Shown here: positions 46,520-59,431 of the stretch, in pieces
Layout of the letters: every line of letters starts with the position of its first letter
Numbering within the stretch: the stretch's first letter is position 1
Source of the DNA: Paragyromitra xinjiangensis
Taxonomy: Eukaryota > Ascomycota > Pezizomycetes > Pezizales > Discinaceae
Direction of reading: 5' to 3'
Assembly (NCBI GenBank): GCA_038503065.1
Contig: JBCAMK010000002.1
Span: forward strand, 2,542,001-2,606,000
DNA: 64,000 nucleotides
Program-made: the position numbers and the translations under genes
The notes under the pieces: generated by a model
Told to the model about the DNA's origin: nothing
Seen by the model: only the letters and a program-made list of their open reading frames with translations
The model's database searches: none

Positions 46520-47796
46520 ATATGGGAAAATTTGAGTTTCTAATGTATCTTGAGGGTTTTTATGCATCCGGGGCATCTATGATAGGTTCAATTTTAAAGA
46601 AATAGAACAGAGTTGTTGTGGTGTGAAAACTCGTTCTCAGCTATCTCAGACACCTAGACCTCACGTTCAGGCATGCTACAATATTTAAAATGGTGCCCAC
46701 TGGCTTGAAGGCTGTCCTACGGAGTTCCTCCACCATGTTTTAAGCCCTAGAACGCCGACTGCCCCCCTATTATGCTTAACTAAGTACATCATCTACCGTA
46801 TGCACTGGTGAGATACGACCCGCGGAAAGTCCAAAGCTTACCTCCAACAGCCAACCGCATTTATTTATGAGGCAAATTAGGATCAATTATCCTAGACTAC
46901 AGAGGTGACATATATTTTCGTCATGATCTGGGTGGCGCGAAACTAAGCTCCACCTTCGTGATCTACCGGCAGCCTAGATCGGTGGGTACCTTTCCCTGGT
47001 TAACGCAACCCACTTTAGGTTCCGAGACCCCCGCGAGATCCACCCCTTCTCTAGAACCCGTCCCCAAAAGATAAGTTTAAGCCCTGTGGCGGTCAACATT
47101 GAATTTCTCCGGTTGTCGAGATACACGAAGACGTATTTCGCCAGAATGTCGTCGTAGAATCGTATCGAGAACTAATTCGGATCAAGGACATCAAGCGGAA
47201 ATTTCTTCGAGAAACCACCATGATGAGCTTATATCTGCCTAGCAGTTATCTCTCATACTCTCAGGATATTCTTGGAGGTAATTGAACCTCCTGCTTCAGG
47301 CGTTGAATGACAGATCTATAGATGAGTATGTCTAGGAATCGGGAAGGTGCAAAATAATACAACAGGATTTAATTGGGCAACATCAAACCTCAACAAACGA
47401 TACTACCGAGCATTAAAAACCCCTCTTATTTGAATGCATTTAAGGAGCAAATAAACTATCAAAGCTTGCCTACCCCACCTCAGCTTAAAATCTCGTTTAC
47501 GAAGTTGCGTCAACCACGCGGAGAAAACGGGAGCCCACGTGACCAACCAAACCCCCATCCATCTATCCGAAAGGAAAAGAAGTCGCTTGTCATCGATAGC
47601 CACTCCGAGATTTACCCGAGGGCTATCTTTCGTTGGAAGTTACTTGATACTGGTTCTGCTCACCTTAAATATGGAGGACGGCAGGCCCTAAACAAAACCT
47701 CACAAGATCCCATCAAATGAGATCCCCATCGCAGAAGATCGATCCCAATACTACCTCCTCTTAATTCAGATCGAAAATCAATACTTGTGGATCAGA
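46520..47796. other. Spacer between SLH1 and the rhodopsin-fold gene
   Basis: No supportable gene. An open frame of 115 codons at 47373-47720 has no recognisable features and probably lies in the leader of the next gene. Confidence 0.4.
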
Positions 47797-49211
47797 ATGA
47801 CCCTTGATATTGAGGCCTTTGCGACAACATATGTCTCTACTATTCTAGCTCTCATAATTATCGTCACCCGACTTATATGTCGACATATACGAGATGGGAA
47901 GTTACAAAAAGAAGACATATGGATGGGAGCAGCTGCAATCCCGTTGCTCATACGGCTTGGGGGCGAACATGTTATTCTTGACTTTGGTACGAATTTATTC
48001 ACCGACCCAGCGAACCTGAATCAACGTGAGATTGAACGAAGGATTATTGGGAGTAAATTGGTTTTGGTTTGTAGAGTTTCAACTGTTTGTTTGTGAGTAT
48101 ACATAACTATATGGATTTTTAAATCATAAGTGGTACAATATAAACTAACCTAGGATTATGTCTAGTCTATGGACTCTGAAGCTCTGTTTGTTCGGCTTTT
48201 ATGAAAAACTTGCATCCGGTAGAAGCCTGTATCATTATACGATTAAGGCTTGTCGTTGGGCTGTTGGGCTGACGTTTATTGCTGTGGTGTTATCTACATT
48301 CTTAGAGTGCAGACCATTCCACACGTACGTTGAGAAAAACCCACATCTAGTCTCGCTGGAAAATTTACTAACTATATTCTTAACAGCTATTGTATGATGT
48401 CAACCCAGAACCTACCTTCAAATGGCCTTTGCTAATTTCGAGGGCTTCAAGGGGAAATAACACTTGATCGAGGAGGTTCAGCAAACCTATCCGTACGCGA
48501 TGATAATCTTTCTAACGTAAAACAGACCACTGCACAGATGCCAATATCCAGCTCTTGGTAATGGGTGCGTAGCATATCATCAGAAATTACGCTATTCTAT
48601 CTCGTATATTTCAACTCCTAACTTCTAATAGGAGTTTGCAATGCCGTCACCGATATCGCATTGGTCATAGTCCCCCTACCATTAATATGCACCTCACGAC
48701 TTCCAAATATACGGTAGTACGCACCTTCTATTATACAATATAAAAAATACCGATTCTCACCCTGAATAGAAAAGCCCAACTCACCGTCCTTTTTTCCCTC
48801 GGGATCTTCGTCGTGATCATCACGATCACCCGCATGCCAATCCTCTACCGTACGAAATCTCAGCAGTCAAGTCGAACGATGGCAAGTCTCATGTAACCCC
48901 CTAGCCAAGATCCCATACTAACCACACCAATCTCTGACACACAGTGGACATCAATAGAGTGCGTCGTCGCATGTCTCGTAGCAAACGCGCCGATAATATA
49001 CGGCTTCACCCGACACAAGCAAGCAAACGACCCAGAAAAGAGTTATCCAGCCGATAACGTCCCAAACATAACACGTCTTCGCAAAAATTCAGTAGATAGT
49101 GATGATGAGCTATTGCGGGAAACCGCAGCGTATGGCGGTTGCTATCTTATTGAAGTAGAATCTTCTCCTTGCTCAGTTATTCGACCAGACCCAGTCTATC
49201 GGCTGCCGTAA
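47797..49211 (+). CDS. Fungal rhodopsin-fold integral membrane protein, one junction unresolved
   Basis: Supported exons are 47797-48092, 48154-48324 or -48328, then 48526-48564, 48632-48713, 48770-48881 and 48945-49211. An in-frame Met at 47785 is an alternative start. The protein has seven hydrophobic segments and motifs of the fungal rhodopsin-domain family related to Pth11-type receptors: EDIWMGAAAIPLLIRLG, ECRPFHTY, LVMGVCNAVTDIALVIVPLPL and SIECVVACLVANAPIIYGF. The tail is cytosolic and hydrophilic. One intron (48882-48944) has a canonical GC donor, ATG|GCAAGT, with a CTAAC branch site. Between ECRPFHTY and HCTDANIQ the reading is unclear: either a 5-nt exon or a one-base loss in the expected YWxVNPEP block (about 48390-48420). 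The gene may be a recent pseudogene; otherwise it is complete. Ligand and role are unknown. Confidence 0.65.
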
Positions 49212-52200
49212 AGGCTCCATGAGTAGACTCACTGGCTTATGGATCGTTGTCGCATAGACGAAAATGGAGTTTATGAAGGAGTTTATGACTGTAAATTCTA
49301 GGAAGGGGTTAGGCGCATGCACGGAGACAAAAATTTGGGCTGATGTGGGGGTTTATACTCCAGCTAGGGATATCATTAGGCGTTACTCTATATAGTTTAT
49401 GATAATACGTAATTCACTGGTTTCGTGGCAACTGAAATACTATGGCCAAAAGGAAAGCGCTAATTCGGTGACTTACGCACTGCCCTACACTTTAACCCCG
49501 AAGGGAATACTAATAACCCCCAAATTATAGCTAAAGGTGGACATAGAGGAATTCTATTGTTTCATTACTAATGAACTCAAAATTTATAAATTCCTACATG
49601 GTATGTACACGTAGAGAACAGTAAGAATCTCGATAGCTGATTGACATTATTCAAGTTACTAAGCTTCTATCCGGAAATCCCAGGTTTGCGTATAGCGTTC
49701 CAAAATCCCACTTCCGGCCCCGAGTTCCCCTATGAACTCTTGAGGGCTGCCAAACAGCCTTACGCGGTTTACTATTGAAATATTGTAAAGAAACATCATG
49801 TTGGAGATGCTTCCTAATACGGGGCTTGGCCTTCGGGATCGGAAATGATTGAGAGACAGGCACCCGAGCACACGGGCACTCGGGCACCCGAGAGAGTATT
49901 TAGATAGGGGCCGTATGCCCACCTAGCAAGCAAGCAATCAAGTCTTCTATTCCTTCCTACGTGCTCCCAATATTACAACACATCAAACTAGTGATAAATC
50001 GAGTGATAAACCGTGACTTCGAATGCCATCTTTACCTACTCAACCAGAGACCTTATGATCCCCCTAAGATGAAACAATCATTAAGTCACTAAGTGTAGCT
50101 TTCATAAGCTGTAAGTTATAGTTGCTCGTGAGGAGAGGCCCGACAGCCGTCTCGGGCCTACCATGTAGTACGGGTTGGATACGTAAATGAATTACTACTG
50201 CTACTACCATGTAGTACCATGATCTTGGCGGATGCGTGTGTCCGGTAAGACTAGATAGATAAGGCAGATCTACCACGTATCTAAAAGCAGGTGCTCCTGA
50301 TAACGCGGAATGAAAAGGAAAAAGGGAATGCGCAAAGATAGCTGAGGCGAAATCTATGATACATGTAGTGTACTATACTCTATTGGGTTGTTCGACGTTA
50401 CAAGGGTTCTGACCAATCAAAGCGTAGGTGGTGAGAAATAGTATCAACAGCCCAAACACTCCCGTGATTGGCTTGATTGACGTGGTGGCGATGCTATCCA
50501 TGTCTTGAGCCCTAGTCACCCAATAGAATATCTTCTTCGAATAATCGACTAAGAATCGAGTGATATATCATGAATACATATTCCTTCATTCTGCTTTAGT
50601 CACACTACTCCGTATATCATACGACGTAGAAATTTTTATAAAACCCACCTACATTCCCAACTTTTCACGCGAAATGCCTCATACCTAGACCTCCAAAATT
50701 CTTTCATCTCTAGCTCTTGGTTGAAAGTGGGTAAAAAAAACCTGATTATTTCTGCTTCGTTTTGTCTGCCCCAAGGCTTTCGGGCCTTCCCACGCGTTCG
50801 ATGGGTGCTGCCTCAAAGTATTCTGAAGCGAGATATTCCGAAGGTTTCCCTCTGAACTCGCCAAGTTTTTGTGGTAACATCGAATATATATATATATTCA
50901 GCCTTGTCGCACTTCTGGTGGCTCACGCTAGCCTCGGTGTAATTTTCCTCCTAGTATCACTTGTCGATCACGGCTCTAGCCTTTAAAAGTTGAGTAGTAA
51001 TGTCATTAAATCCGTCTCTAGATCATGTGGTATGAGATGTATATTGAAGGCTAGGATTCGAATGACTCTCTTCCTAGGTGGAGTTCTTGTCAGCTGTAGT
51101 TTTTGTTGCCACTCTAATAATCATGCTAAAGGAGATTAGCCATGCTCATATATACACCAGGATCAAATTTGACACGGAGAGTATTAGAAAAGACTTCTCC
51201 TGTCACCTGCTGCGTTCCTTACCACGCTACAGTGTTCTATACATCACCCAGCATATCAAATTAATTTTTTTGCATAGCCTAATTCTAGCCATCCTCAGTT
51301 TAAGACTTCCGCTGACAGCGCGGGTACCTACAATAATGATAAAATGCCAGCTAAAATATTACCCGTCACTAAACGTGATCTCCAGATCTTGCAGACCCGC
51401 GACCAGATGAAGAGTTCGGTTTGTTTTGTCGGTGGCTCCGACTTACACACCACGGGCCTTGCTCAAGATACTGTGCCTTGCAGCCTCATTCCAGAATTTT
51501 CCCCGGCAGCCCTCTTCTACGTTTGTCATACAAACGGAAACCGTACGCGTTCAAAACTATCGGCAACGAGACTTTGTTGTGCGGGAGTGACGCGGTTATC
51601 ACCTTCGACATGCAGAAAATCTGCAGGACAATCCACAGAGCCGGGTAAACCTCGTTCACACGTTCGCACTCGGCCCGCCCCGTCTGACACCTGGGGGAAG
51701 TGGGAGCAGGAATCTTTTTAGTCAGTCTTCTTTGACATTGTTAATGTCCTAGCAGGGTTCTATTTCAATAGCTTTGTATTTTGTTTTATTTTTCCGTTCT
51801 TTCTGTGTAGCTTGACTCGAGATTGTCCTCATTTCACCATGCATGGCTGTAACGAATATGGAAAGTCTGTTATTTTTATCCTGCGGGGCTCGATCCTTAA
51901 AAAATTTCATCTCTGCTCGCGTTCTCAACTCGGTTCAAACGAATTTTTGCTGGTGTAGCTCTTCTGCAATGTGACCACATTTTTCCGTTCTCTTTAAAGT
52001 ACCGATAGACGTTCACATTTAATATTCTGACCTGTCGCCTAGTAGGCATCATATTATCATGGTCAGCATGATGATGATTGTTATCCGGAGGCCGCTTATC
52101 CGGCTCATTTGGCCTCGTGGTATCCATGGATGGATGGACATTAGACAACCCAGCAGGGAAGAAAAACTAAATAAGGAGATTGATTTAGGGTCAAGAGTAG

Positions 52201-52952
52201 TGGTGCCTCCAGATCTTGGGCTCACATGGTACTGTAGACATTCGTGGTGTAGAAGGGGGGGTTGAGAAAATGGTGGACGTTGAGAGAGAGTGACTCGACG
52301 CAGCCAAGAAAGAGGTAACCGAGAGGGTATGAAACTTCACTTGTGGACGCAGCAAGCCGCGGATCTGCGCATCACGCGGCGAGCGATCCCTAGGCTGGAC
52401 GACGACCGCCCCACACGGGGCTACAACTGCCTCTCCACGAAGCAGTTAGACCTGCCGTGGAGACATACCTATCTTCTTCGGATCTGTTGTGCTTGAGGGG
52501 AATCAAGAAACTCACCCTCGTGTCTGGTCTCTGGTTCGTCATTTGTGATTCCCATTTTTCTCTCAGTTACTTTTTTCGTTTATTTTCTGTTTTTCATTTT
52601 TCCTCTTCTCCGTCCTGTAGGAGCCCCTCATCTTTTTCCCTCTCTTGCACGCCTAAAGTTGTTTAGTGTTCAGCGTTCACTCAACCTAGAATAGAAAAAA
52701 AGCACAGCCTGTTGGGGTCCGGAATAAATCTGCTTGAAATTGCGCTCGCTCCCGGGGGAAATTTATTTGCTTTTTCTGCCTGTTTGGTTGCATCGCGTCA
52801 TCCCTGTCTCGCTCTTGCTGCCATGCCCGTCCGATAACCATCCACAGGCTTGCGAACCAAAACATCAGCAACCTAGAGTCTTAGCCTCTCTGGAGGTTCT
52901 CTCTATCTTCATATCTTGCGTGAGCTTTCTTCTGCTCTCCAGATAGTCCACC
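49212..52952. other. Gene-free interval of 3.7 kb
   Basis: I find no gene. A short (AT)n run lies at about 50884-50897. The last kilobase is likely the promoter and leader of VNX1, with T- and CT-rich runs near 52.55-52.65 kb. Open frames near 51.1-51.7 kb and 52.3-52.7 kb lack any recognisable pattern. Confidence 0.4.
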
Positions 52953-55900
52953 ATGAGTAGTCAGAATAATCCCTTTTCTTCTGCTACCTCTGGCGGTCCC
53001 ACAAATCCTGAGGCTGCTTCCTCTTCTACGAACCCTAGAGCTGTGCCTAGCACGCAACGGCAGGCATCCCAGATGTCACAGATGTCGGGCTACGAGTCTG
53101 TGGGCCCATACTCCGAGAGCGCCCAATCTGCTGGAACCGTACGGCGCATCAACGATGCTGTCGATGGGGCCCGAGATGTTCCAAGTATGCATATTTCACC
53201 TTTATTTATTTTTTCCCCCTTCTCAAATCAGTTACCGCTTTTGTGAATTTTTTTTAATGTAATTGTTTTTTTAAATACTAATCCTGTGGGTGTGGTGCTT
53301 GTTGTGGGTTACAGGCTCTTTAGATTCCTTCACTTCCGCTCTATCTAATCCTTCGGAACAGCTGACCCCTAGTCAACAAAATACGGATCATCTTACTACC
53401 GTTAGTGGTAGATTATCAAGGACCTCTTCTGCTACTTCATCGCTCAGAGGACGTTTCTCATCTCCTGATAAAAGACCCCGACGACCATCCACCACTCGAA
53501 GAACATCCACCGCCTTCCAACCTCACAAAGGGTGGGTATCTCCAAGCACCCCTCTCTACACCGCGAAAGGGGTCAAGAGAAAACTGACGTCACTGGGGGC
53601 CAACAGGCAAGAGTTTAGTGTGGATGATGAGACCAACGAGGTAGAGGTTGATTTGGAGCAAAGACAGAGACAAGGAAGCACGGGTTACGCAATGAGACGA
53701 CATTCTCAACTTTTAAGACGGAGGAACACGCAGCCGACGATACTGTCAAATGTGGAAAGCACAGATGACGACGACGACGACGATACCGAAAGCCCTGACC
53801 CTGAAGCTCCTCTCGAGGAGCAAAGTGGGGAGGATGAAGAGGATGAAGATAGAGAAGATGTGGACGAAGGAACTGTCAAGGCGGACGAGTACGAGCCGAG
53901 CGAAGCCGATAGCGTGGAATCGTTTACGTTGAAAGTGTGTAATGACACGGGAACATGCGTTTTTAGCGGTTGCTAACGTTTATCAGGATCGCCAAGAAGC
54001 TATCAACGTCACTCATCCGTTTGGTATTAGGATTTGGAAACCCGCTTTGTACAAGAAAAACCGATCAGTGCAACGAACAGCAGAGGGGGATATTCATTCG
54101 GCTCCTGGAGGACGCGTTGGTGGCGCTTTGTTTCTGGTAAACATTTTGTGGGTTGCGATATTTGGGTGGTGGCTCGCCTTGGTTGCCTGCATCGCTGCTG
54201 TAACTTGCTACTTTTTCTTTTTCACCTTGAGCGCTAGGGAGTATGGGCGCGTTCTCCTTGGACTCGCAAGTTACCTGTTGTATCCATTTGGGCGATTTGT
54301 AGAACTCAAGCAAGAGGAGGCTTACGCGGAAGAAGATGAGGGTGAAGGAAGAAGTATCAGCGAGTATGAACAATGGCAGGCAGGTGACATCGAAGAAGGA
54401 AGGACCTTTTTTGGGCCTCATACACCCAGGACGCTAATCGGCAGGAGGAGGGAGAGTTTGGATTCAGTGAGTGTTGATTCGATGTTGGGGACAGGCGAGA
54501 GAACAGGACTCTTGAGTGGGATGCCATCAGATAGGGGAAAGAAAAGGCGATTATTTGGTCGTGGGGAGTGGAATGTTGGCAGAGTTCTGTTCTTCGTCTG
54601 GTTCTACTTTATTATTGGTACTCCCCTCTTTTATCTGAATTTTTGGACATTAGAAACTGACATTTCATAGCACCATTATTGATCTTGGTTTCGGGTATCT
54701 GTTGGTTGTTGGTATTTACCATTCCGATGGCTAAAGTTACTGCCTTGCTATTTGACCATCTCCGGCGGCATCCTTTGGCGCTTTCGTTCCACTCGGATCA
54801 TACCTATAGTAGAAGACCTGGGACGCCTTCAACATCAATTTTGCTATGCACCTACCGTGCGGTTGGCTGGAAATATTACAAATATACTATTGACGGGACC
54901 AACATCTTCTTTATCAATCTAATGACCCTGGTGATCTTTGTTATTTTCGACCATTATGGCTTGCGCGGAGCCATGGGCATTGATAACACTTTAACTTCTT
55001 CAGCAACAGTATTCACGTTGTCTTTGTTCTCAGTCATCCCACTGGCATACTTTATCGGACAAGCAGTGGCTTCGATTTCTGCTCAATCAAGTATGGGAAT
55101 GGGTGCAACGATCAACGCGTTTTTCTCAACTATAGTTGAAGTTTACTTGTATTGTGTGGCATTGACTGAGGGCAAAGGTAGATTGGTGGAGGGCAGCGTT
55201 GTGGGTAGTATCTTGGTGGGTGTTGTTTTCATGCCTGGATTGAGTATGTGCTCTGGAGCTATCAAAAGGAAGACTCAACGGTTCAACGCAAAGTCTGCTG
55301 GTGTAACATCTACGATGTTGCTTTTTGCGGTTATTGGAGCTTTTGCACCCACACTATTCTATCAAATCTACGGAACGGTATGTCTTTCTTTAGCTTCTTC
55401 CCGAACCTTAATATTGACGTTGGGACCAGTATGAACTCAGTTGCCGTGCTTGTTCGCCAAATCAAAATCATGCAGAATGCCGCCGTTGCTTTTTCTCACA
55501 GACGCCACCAACCACGAACAATACGTTCTACCGGGATGTTGTGCAACCATATACGTATCTTTGCGCAGTGTTTCTCTTCATTTCTTACATCATTGGACTA
55601 TGGTTTACTCTGAGGACACATGCCGCCGTAATTTGGCAAGCAGCCCCTACAGTCCAGGCCCAGACCAATCCTACGAATACTGTGGCTGGAGAAACTGTTC
55701 GTGGCTCGTCACGTGGCCAAGAAGGTAACTCAGCCACCGGTGATTCCAGAAGTCCTGTCGCTTTACGGGATTCAAGGCTTTACAAACATATTCTTGGGCA
55801 ATCGTTGAATACCGCTGGTTTGAGAAATGATGCTGGAGCCTTAGGTTATCAAAGTGGGACACCGCACGTAGTACCACCCCGGTCTGTTGGCGACGATCTT

Positions 55901-56878
55901 CTTTCGACTAGTTATGGCTCCGTAAATGAAGCAAACACTAGGCAACAGCAACAAACGTCGGTCGACGTTCCTGGATTGACTCATGAAGAGAACGCACGTT
56001 TCCTCCGCGGAGTAGTTGAGGTGGCGGCTGTTGCAGCTACTGCCGCCGTTCAGGACGCTGCCCGACATGGAGTAACGAGAAAGAATACGATAACTAGACC
56101 GCCTTTGGCGTCGATGCCAACAGTTGAGGAAGGTGTTGCTGCAGGCGCACATGATGCTGTAGGCGGACATGATGCACCTAATTGGAGTAAAGCCAAGAGT
56201 TCAATCATTCTACTTGGGGCAACTGTATTGTACGCGATTATTGCGGAGATTCTGGTGGACACAGTCGATGTTGTGTTGGAGAATATTGATATCGATGAGA
56301 AGTTTTTGGGCATTACTCTGTTTGCGCTTGTCCCAAATACAACTGAGTTTCTGGTATATCTTACAAATCTGGTAGTAGTAGACAGCTTGCTAACTTTGCT
56401 GATACAGAATGCCATCTCATTTGCAATGAACGGGAATATTGCATTGTCTATGGAAATCGGTTCTGCATACGCTCTGCAAGTGTGTCTTCTTCAAATCCCA
56501 GCTCTGGTTGCTTTCAGCGCCTTCTTTGCTATGTCTCTTGATCCAAAAGAGCTCTTGTCGCATACGTTCAGCTTGATCTTCCCACAGTGGGATTTGGTTA
56601 CTGTGATCCTCTGTGTGTTCTTGTTGTCATACATGTATGGCGAAGGAAAGAGTAACTACTTCAAGGTAAATTCAATTGGAATCTTGGTTCGAGATGGGTT
56701 TAAGTACTAACATCAATTTCTATAGGGTTCTATTTTGGTGTTGAGCTATCTTACTGTTATGATGGGTTTTTACTTCAGTTCTTATGCGCAACCGCATTCT
56801 GAAGGAGGCGTAATGACCTTTGGTCTTGGGAATAAGGCGTATGGGTTTGAAATGGGCACTGGGATGGGCCCCTTGTGA
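52953..56878 (+). CDS. VNX1: Vacuolar cation/H+ antiporter VNX1 (CaCA family)
   Basis: Six exons: 52953-53184, 53315-53934, 53987-54617, 54671-55377, 55430-56665 and 56726-56878, giving 1192 residues. Vnx1 is a low-affinity Na+,K+/H+ exchanger of the vacuole membrane in the cation/Ca2+ exchanger superfamily. The first 280 residues are cytosolic, Ser/Thr-rich with long acidic runs. THPFGIRIWKPALYKK then opens the family-specific N-terminal domain with two membrane segments. The first exchanger repeat carries GMGATINAFFSTIVEVYLY. The second carries FLGITLFALVPNTTEFLVY and NGNIALSMEIGSAYALQ, with the acidic ion-site residues in place. A large loop between them holds a four-cysteine motif (C735, C738, C747, C750) and a long disordered stretch. 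The short last exon supplies the final membrane segment. All joins are in phase. Confidence 0.9.
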
Positions 56879-57552
56879 TTAAGGGAACGGTTTTGTTGGA
56901 TATTGATTTGTTTCTTTGGGTCTGGATTCCGTCGCAGTTTGCGAACTTTAACTAATTTTCCTCTTTCGCATTCTGAATACAGCATGCTGTACAGGTATTT
57001 TTCACTTCTCAACTCTTCATTCATTCACACACATAGGTGCATATTCTTCTATGTCAACACGTGGCGTATGCATACACAAACGGTGCTAAATATTGTTTTT
57101 TGTTTCTGCCTTTTGTGTTTGTTGCCTCACTGTTCTTTTGTTTTTTCTGCAGGTTGTGTGTTTTGCTTCTTTCGCCAACGTCCTGGGAATTGCTTCTTTC
57201 GGCTTGTTGCTTTTTGCGTGATTTTTCGGATTCGTACATGTGCTATAGCGAGGATCGCATTTGCGTTTTTTAGATGATTTGTTCTTGGGGAGATATCATA
57301 AATTTGTAGGTTGGGAGAGGAAGGGGGAGATCAATTAAAACGTTTCAAAGTTACATTGATTATGCATCACTACTTCAGCCAAATGGCTTCGTGCAGCATA
57401 TAATACGATTAATCAGATCTCCAAATGTCGCTAAAATGCACAACGAGGTGGTGAAAGAATGATATTCCTATTCCCGAGTTCCAATATGTGCCAAAAAAAA
57501 ACGCCGACCGATATATACCCATTTATACAACTACAGTGTAAATGAAACATCT

Positions 57553-58121
57553 TTACAACTTACCGTCCGGCTCGCCCTTAAGACGGTCTACCCGTTTTTG
57601 CTCCCAGTTATCGAGATCCTTCATCGATAGTCGCTGTTATTTCCCCAAAGATCGTCAGTAAATGTGCTCGTGGTTAGATTACAAAGATCCACGTTTCATT
57701 AGCCCCTCAGGGCTACGACTCCGAGAACCCCCACCGGCTATGTGTAAATCCCTATAGTCATTCAAAGTACCGTCATAAGGTATACTGACGTAATACTCCT
57801 CATTCATATCAACCTTCCTCCGGTCCTTCCCGAGTCCCATTGCCTCTTCTTGTGATACGCGCTGTACTTTACGATCATGTTTCTCGTATCGGAGTGCAGT
57901 AGCGGGAGTAAGGAAGAAAGAGCCTGCAAGGATCGTCGCGATGAAAGGGAGGCCGAAGAGGAGGAATGGATGGTTGTTTAGACCGCTGCCTGTTTCGGAG
58001 GTTAGTATGGTTGGTAAATGGTGGGGGGTAGCTGGAAGAGTTAGGGGGACGGACGGTATCGTGTACCAAAGGTGTTGGTGGCGGAGGAGGGTAGGAATTT
58101 CTTGGAGGTGAAGATGGGCAT
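57553..58121 (-). CDS. COX16: Cytochrome c oxidase assembly protein COX16
   Basis: Three exons: 58121-58055, 57989-57790 and 57633-57553, giving 115 residues. Cox16 is a small single-pass protein of the mitochondrial inner membrane needed for cytochrome oxidase assembly (Cox1/Cox2 modules). The N terminus MPIFTSKKFLPSS is followed by the family core HPFLLFGLPFIATILAGSFFLTPATALRYEKHDRKVQ, where the membrane span lies, then EEAMGLG and RKVDMNEEYYRL. The end is DLDNWEQKRVDRLKGEPDG. Without the last splice (donor GTCAGT) the frame runs into an unrelated tail, so the third exon is needed. The first intron starts GTCCGT, a weak donor, but the joined YRSGLNNHPF fits the family. Confidence 0.92.
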
Positions 58122-59431
58122 TTTTGATATTGTTTGGTATCTTTGGAAATGTTTCAAATGGCGGTGGTGAGACGTTGGAATGCTGTTGAGCCGCATGAAG
58201 GTGGGATTTGGCCGACAATTGGATTGTGGTTCTAGCGTGAGACCCTTGGCACGGGACTGTTTAAAGGCTCGAAAATTTCTTTGGGTCTTTCTTCTATCGA
58301 CCAACGTTTTTTTCGTGATCAGCAGGAACAGCAGAATGAGCAGCGATGGCTCCTATGAGCAACTCCTGTTGCCGGAATCCATCTGACCAGCCTGCTCAAT
58401 CGTAGAGTTAAAGGCTGCTCAGGTGGATTCTCTACTGAATTGTAAGAATCCTCTCCCTTCGTGATTTCGCGTTTTGTCTGCTTCCCTGAATCTACTCGCA
58501 ATGCCTCGATATGATGAACTATTCGTGTCGCCCCTATCATATCTGGGAATTAACTCCTCCCTTTTCATGGTGACATACACTGTCCTAGCCAAACGGACCA
58601 ATCTGATCTCTTTATCTGGTTCCTTCATTTATGAAATTCTCGCAGTCATTTGCAAAGATCGGTTGCTAACTTGAAAAAAGGTTCTCTGGAAATTTTAAAA
58701 ACGACCGGTTAGCAACAAGTCTCACTTTTGGGCCTCCTCCAAGTATCTGATCTCTTGGCGATGTGTATTATAATTTTTAAATCGTATGTTATCCACAATT
58801 ATTTTTTTTTCTTAGCGCATTCTTTCCTACTTCTTTCCTGGTTTGAATGATGAGCTAGTATTAAAATATACTATCAAACTCTTAGCTACACCATGCTGAG
58901 TCAATTGGTTCGATTACCTGATAAAACCTGTTAGAATATTGCTTTTCTGCTTCTTTTGGGTGTTCTGTTTTAGGAGAGAACGCTAACAACTTTGCCTATT
59001 TCAAGATATGAATAGATTCTCTAAAATTTGGTCTCATGCAAAGAATAACTAGATCTGGAGGCAGCGGTGACGAGATCACAGACTAACTTTTGGTATGTTA
59101 GTTTTTTCTCTCTTTATTTCCCTCCAATCCTTTGGGATCGTATGGGTATGGGGCTCAAAGTGATGAACTAAACTCCATGCTAATTCGGAGGTTCACGCCT
59201 ATGAATGAAATACTTCGACTTTTCATCTTTCGACTGATTTTTGAGCCCCATACTTACTACTTCTAGTATGCTTTAATATCAGCTTTGGTTGATTTGTAGC
59301 TAACTGGTACAAAGATATACTTTTAGATTCCTTCCGGCACCTGAATATTTCGCTATGAGAGTTCACTCTAGACGCACTAATTAGATTAAAGCAGGGAATA
59401 TATAGTATCTAATTTAAATTTTCTATTTAAA
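58122..59431. other. AT-rich spacer with a short inverted repeat
   Basis: About 1.3 kb without a gene. The right half is AT-rich. A 13-bp perfect inverted repeat is reported separately at 59147-59252. Confidence 0.4.
59147..59252. repeat. Inverted repeat, 13-bp arms about 80 bp apart
   Basis: The arms are TATGGGGCTCAAA (59147-59159) and its reverse complement TTTGAGCCCCATA (59240-59252). Weak similarity continues outward (GTA-GTATGGGG). The size would suit a small MITE or a stem-loop, but I see no target-site duplication. Confidence 0.5.

Noticed and set aside
51344..51721. 125-codon open frame upstream of VNX1
   Set aside because: No family resemblance, no splice support and a second overlapping frame of similar quality; treated as leader or spacer.
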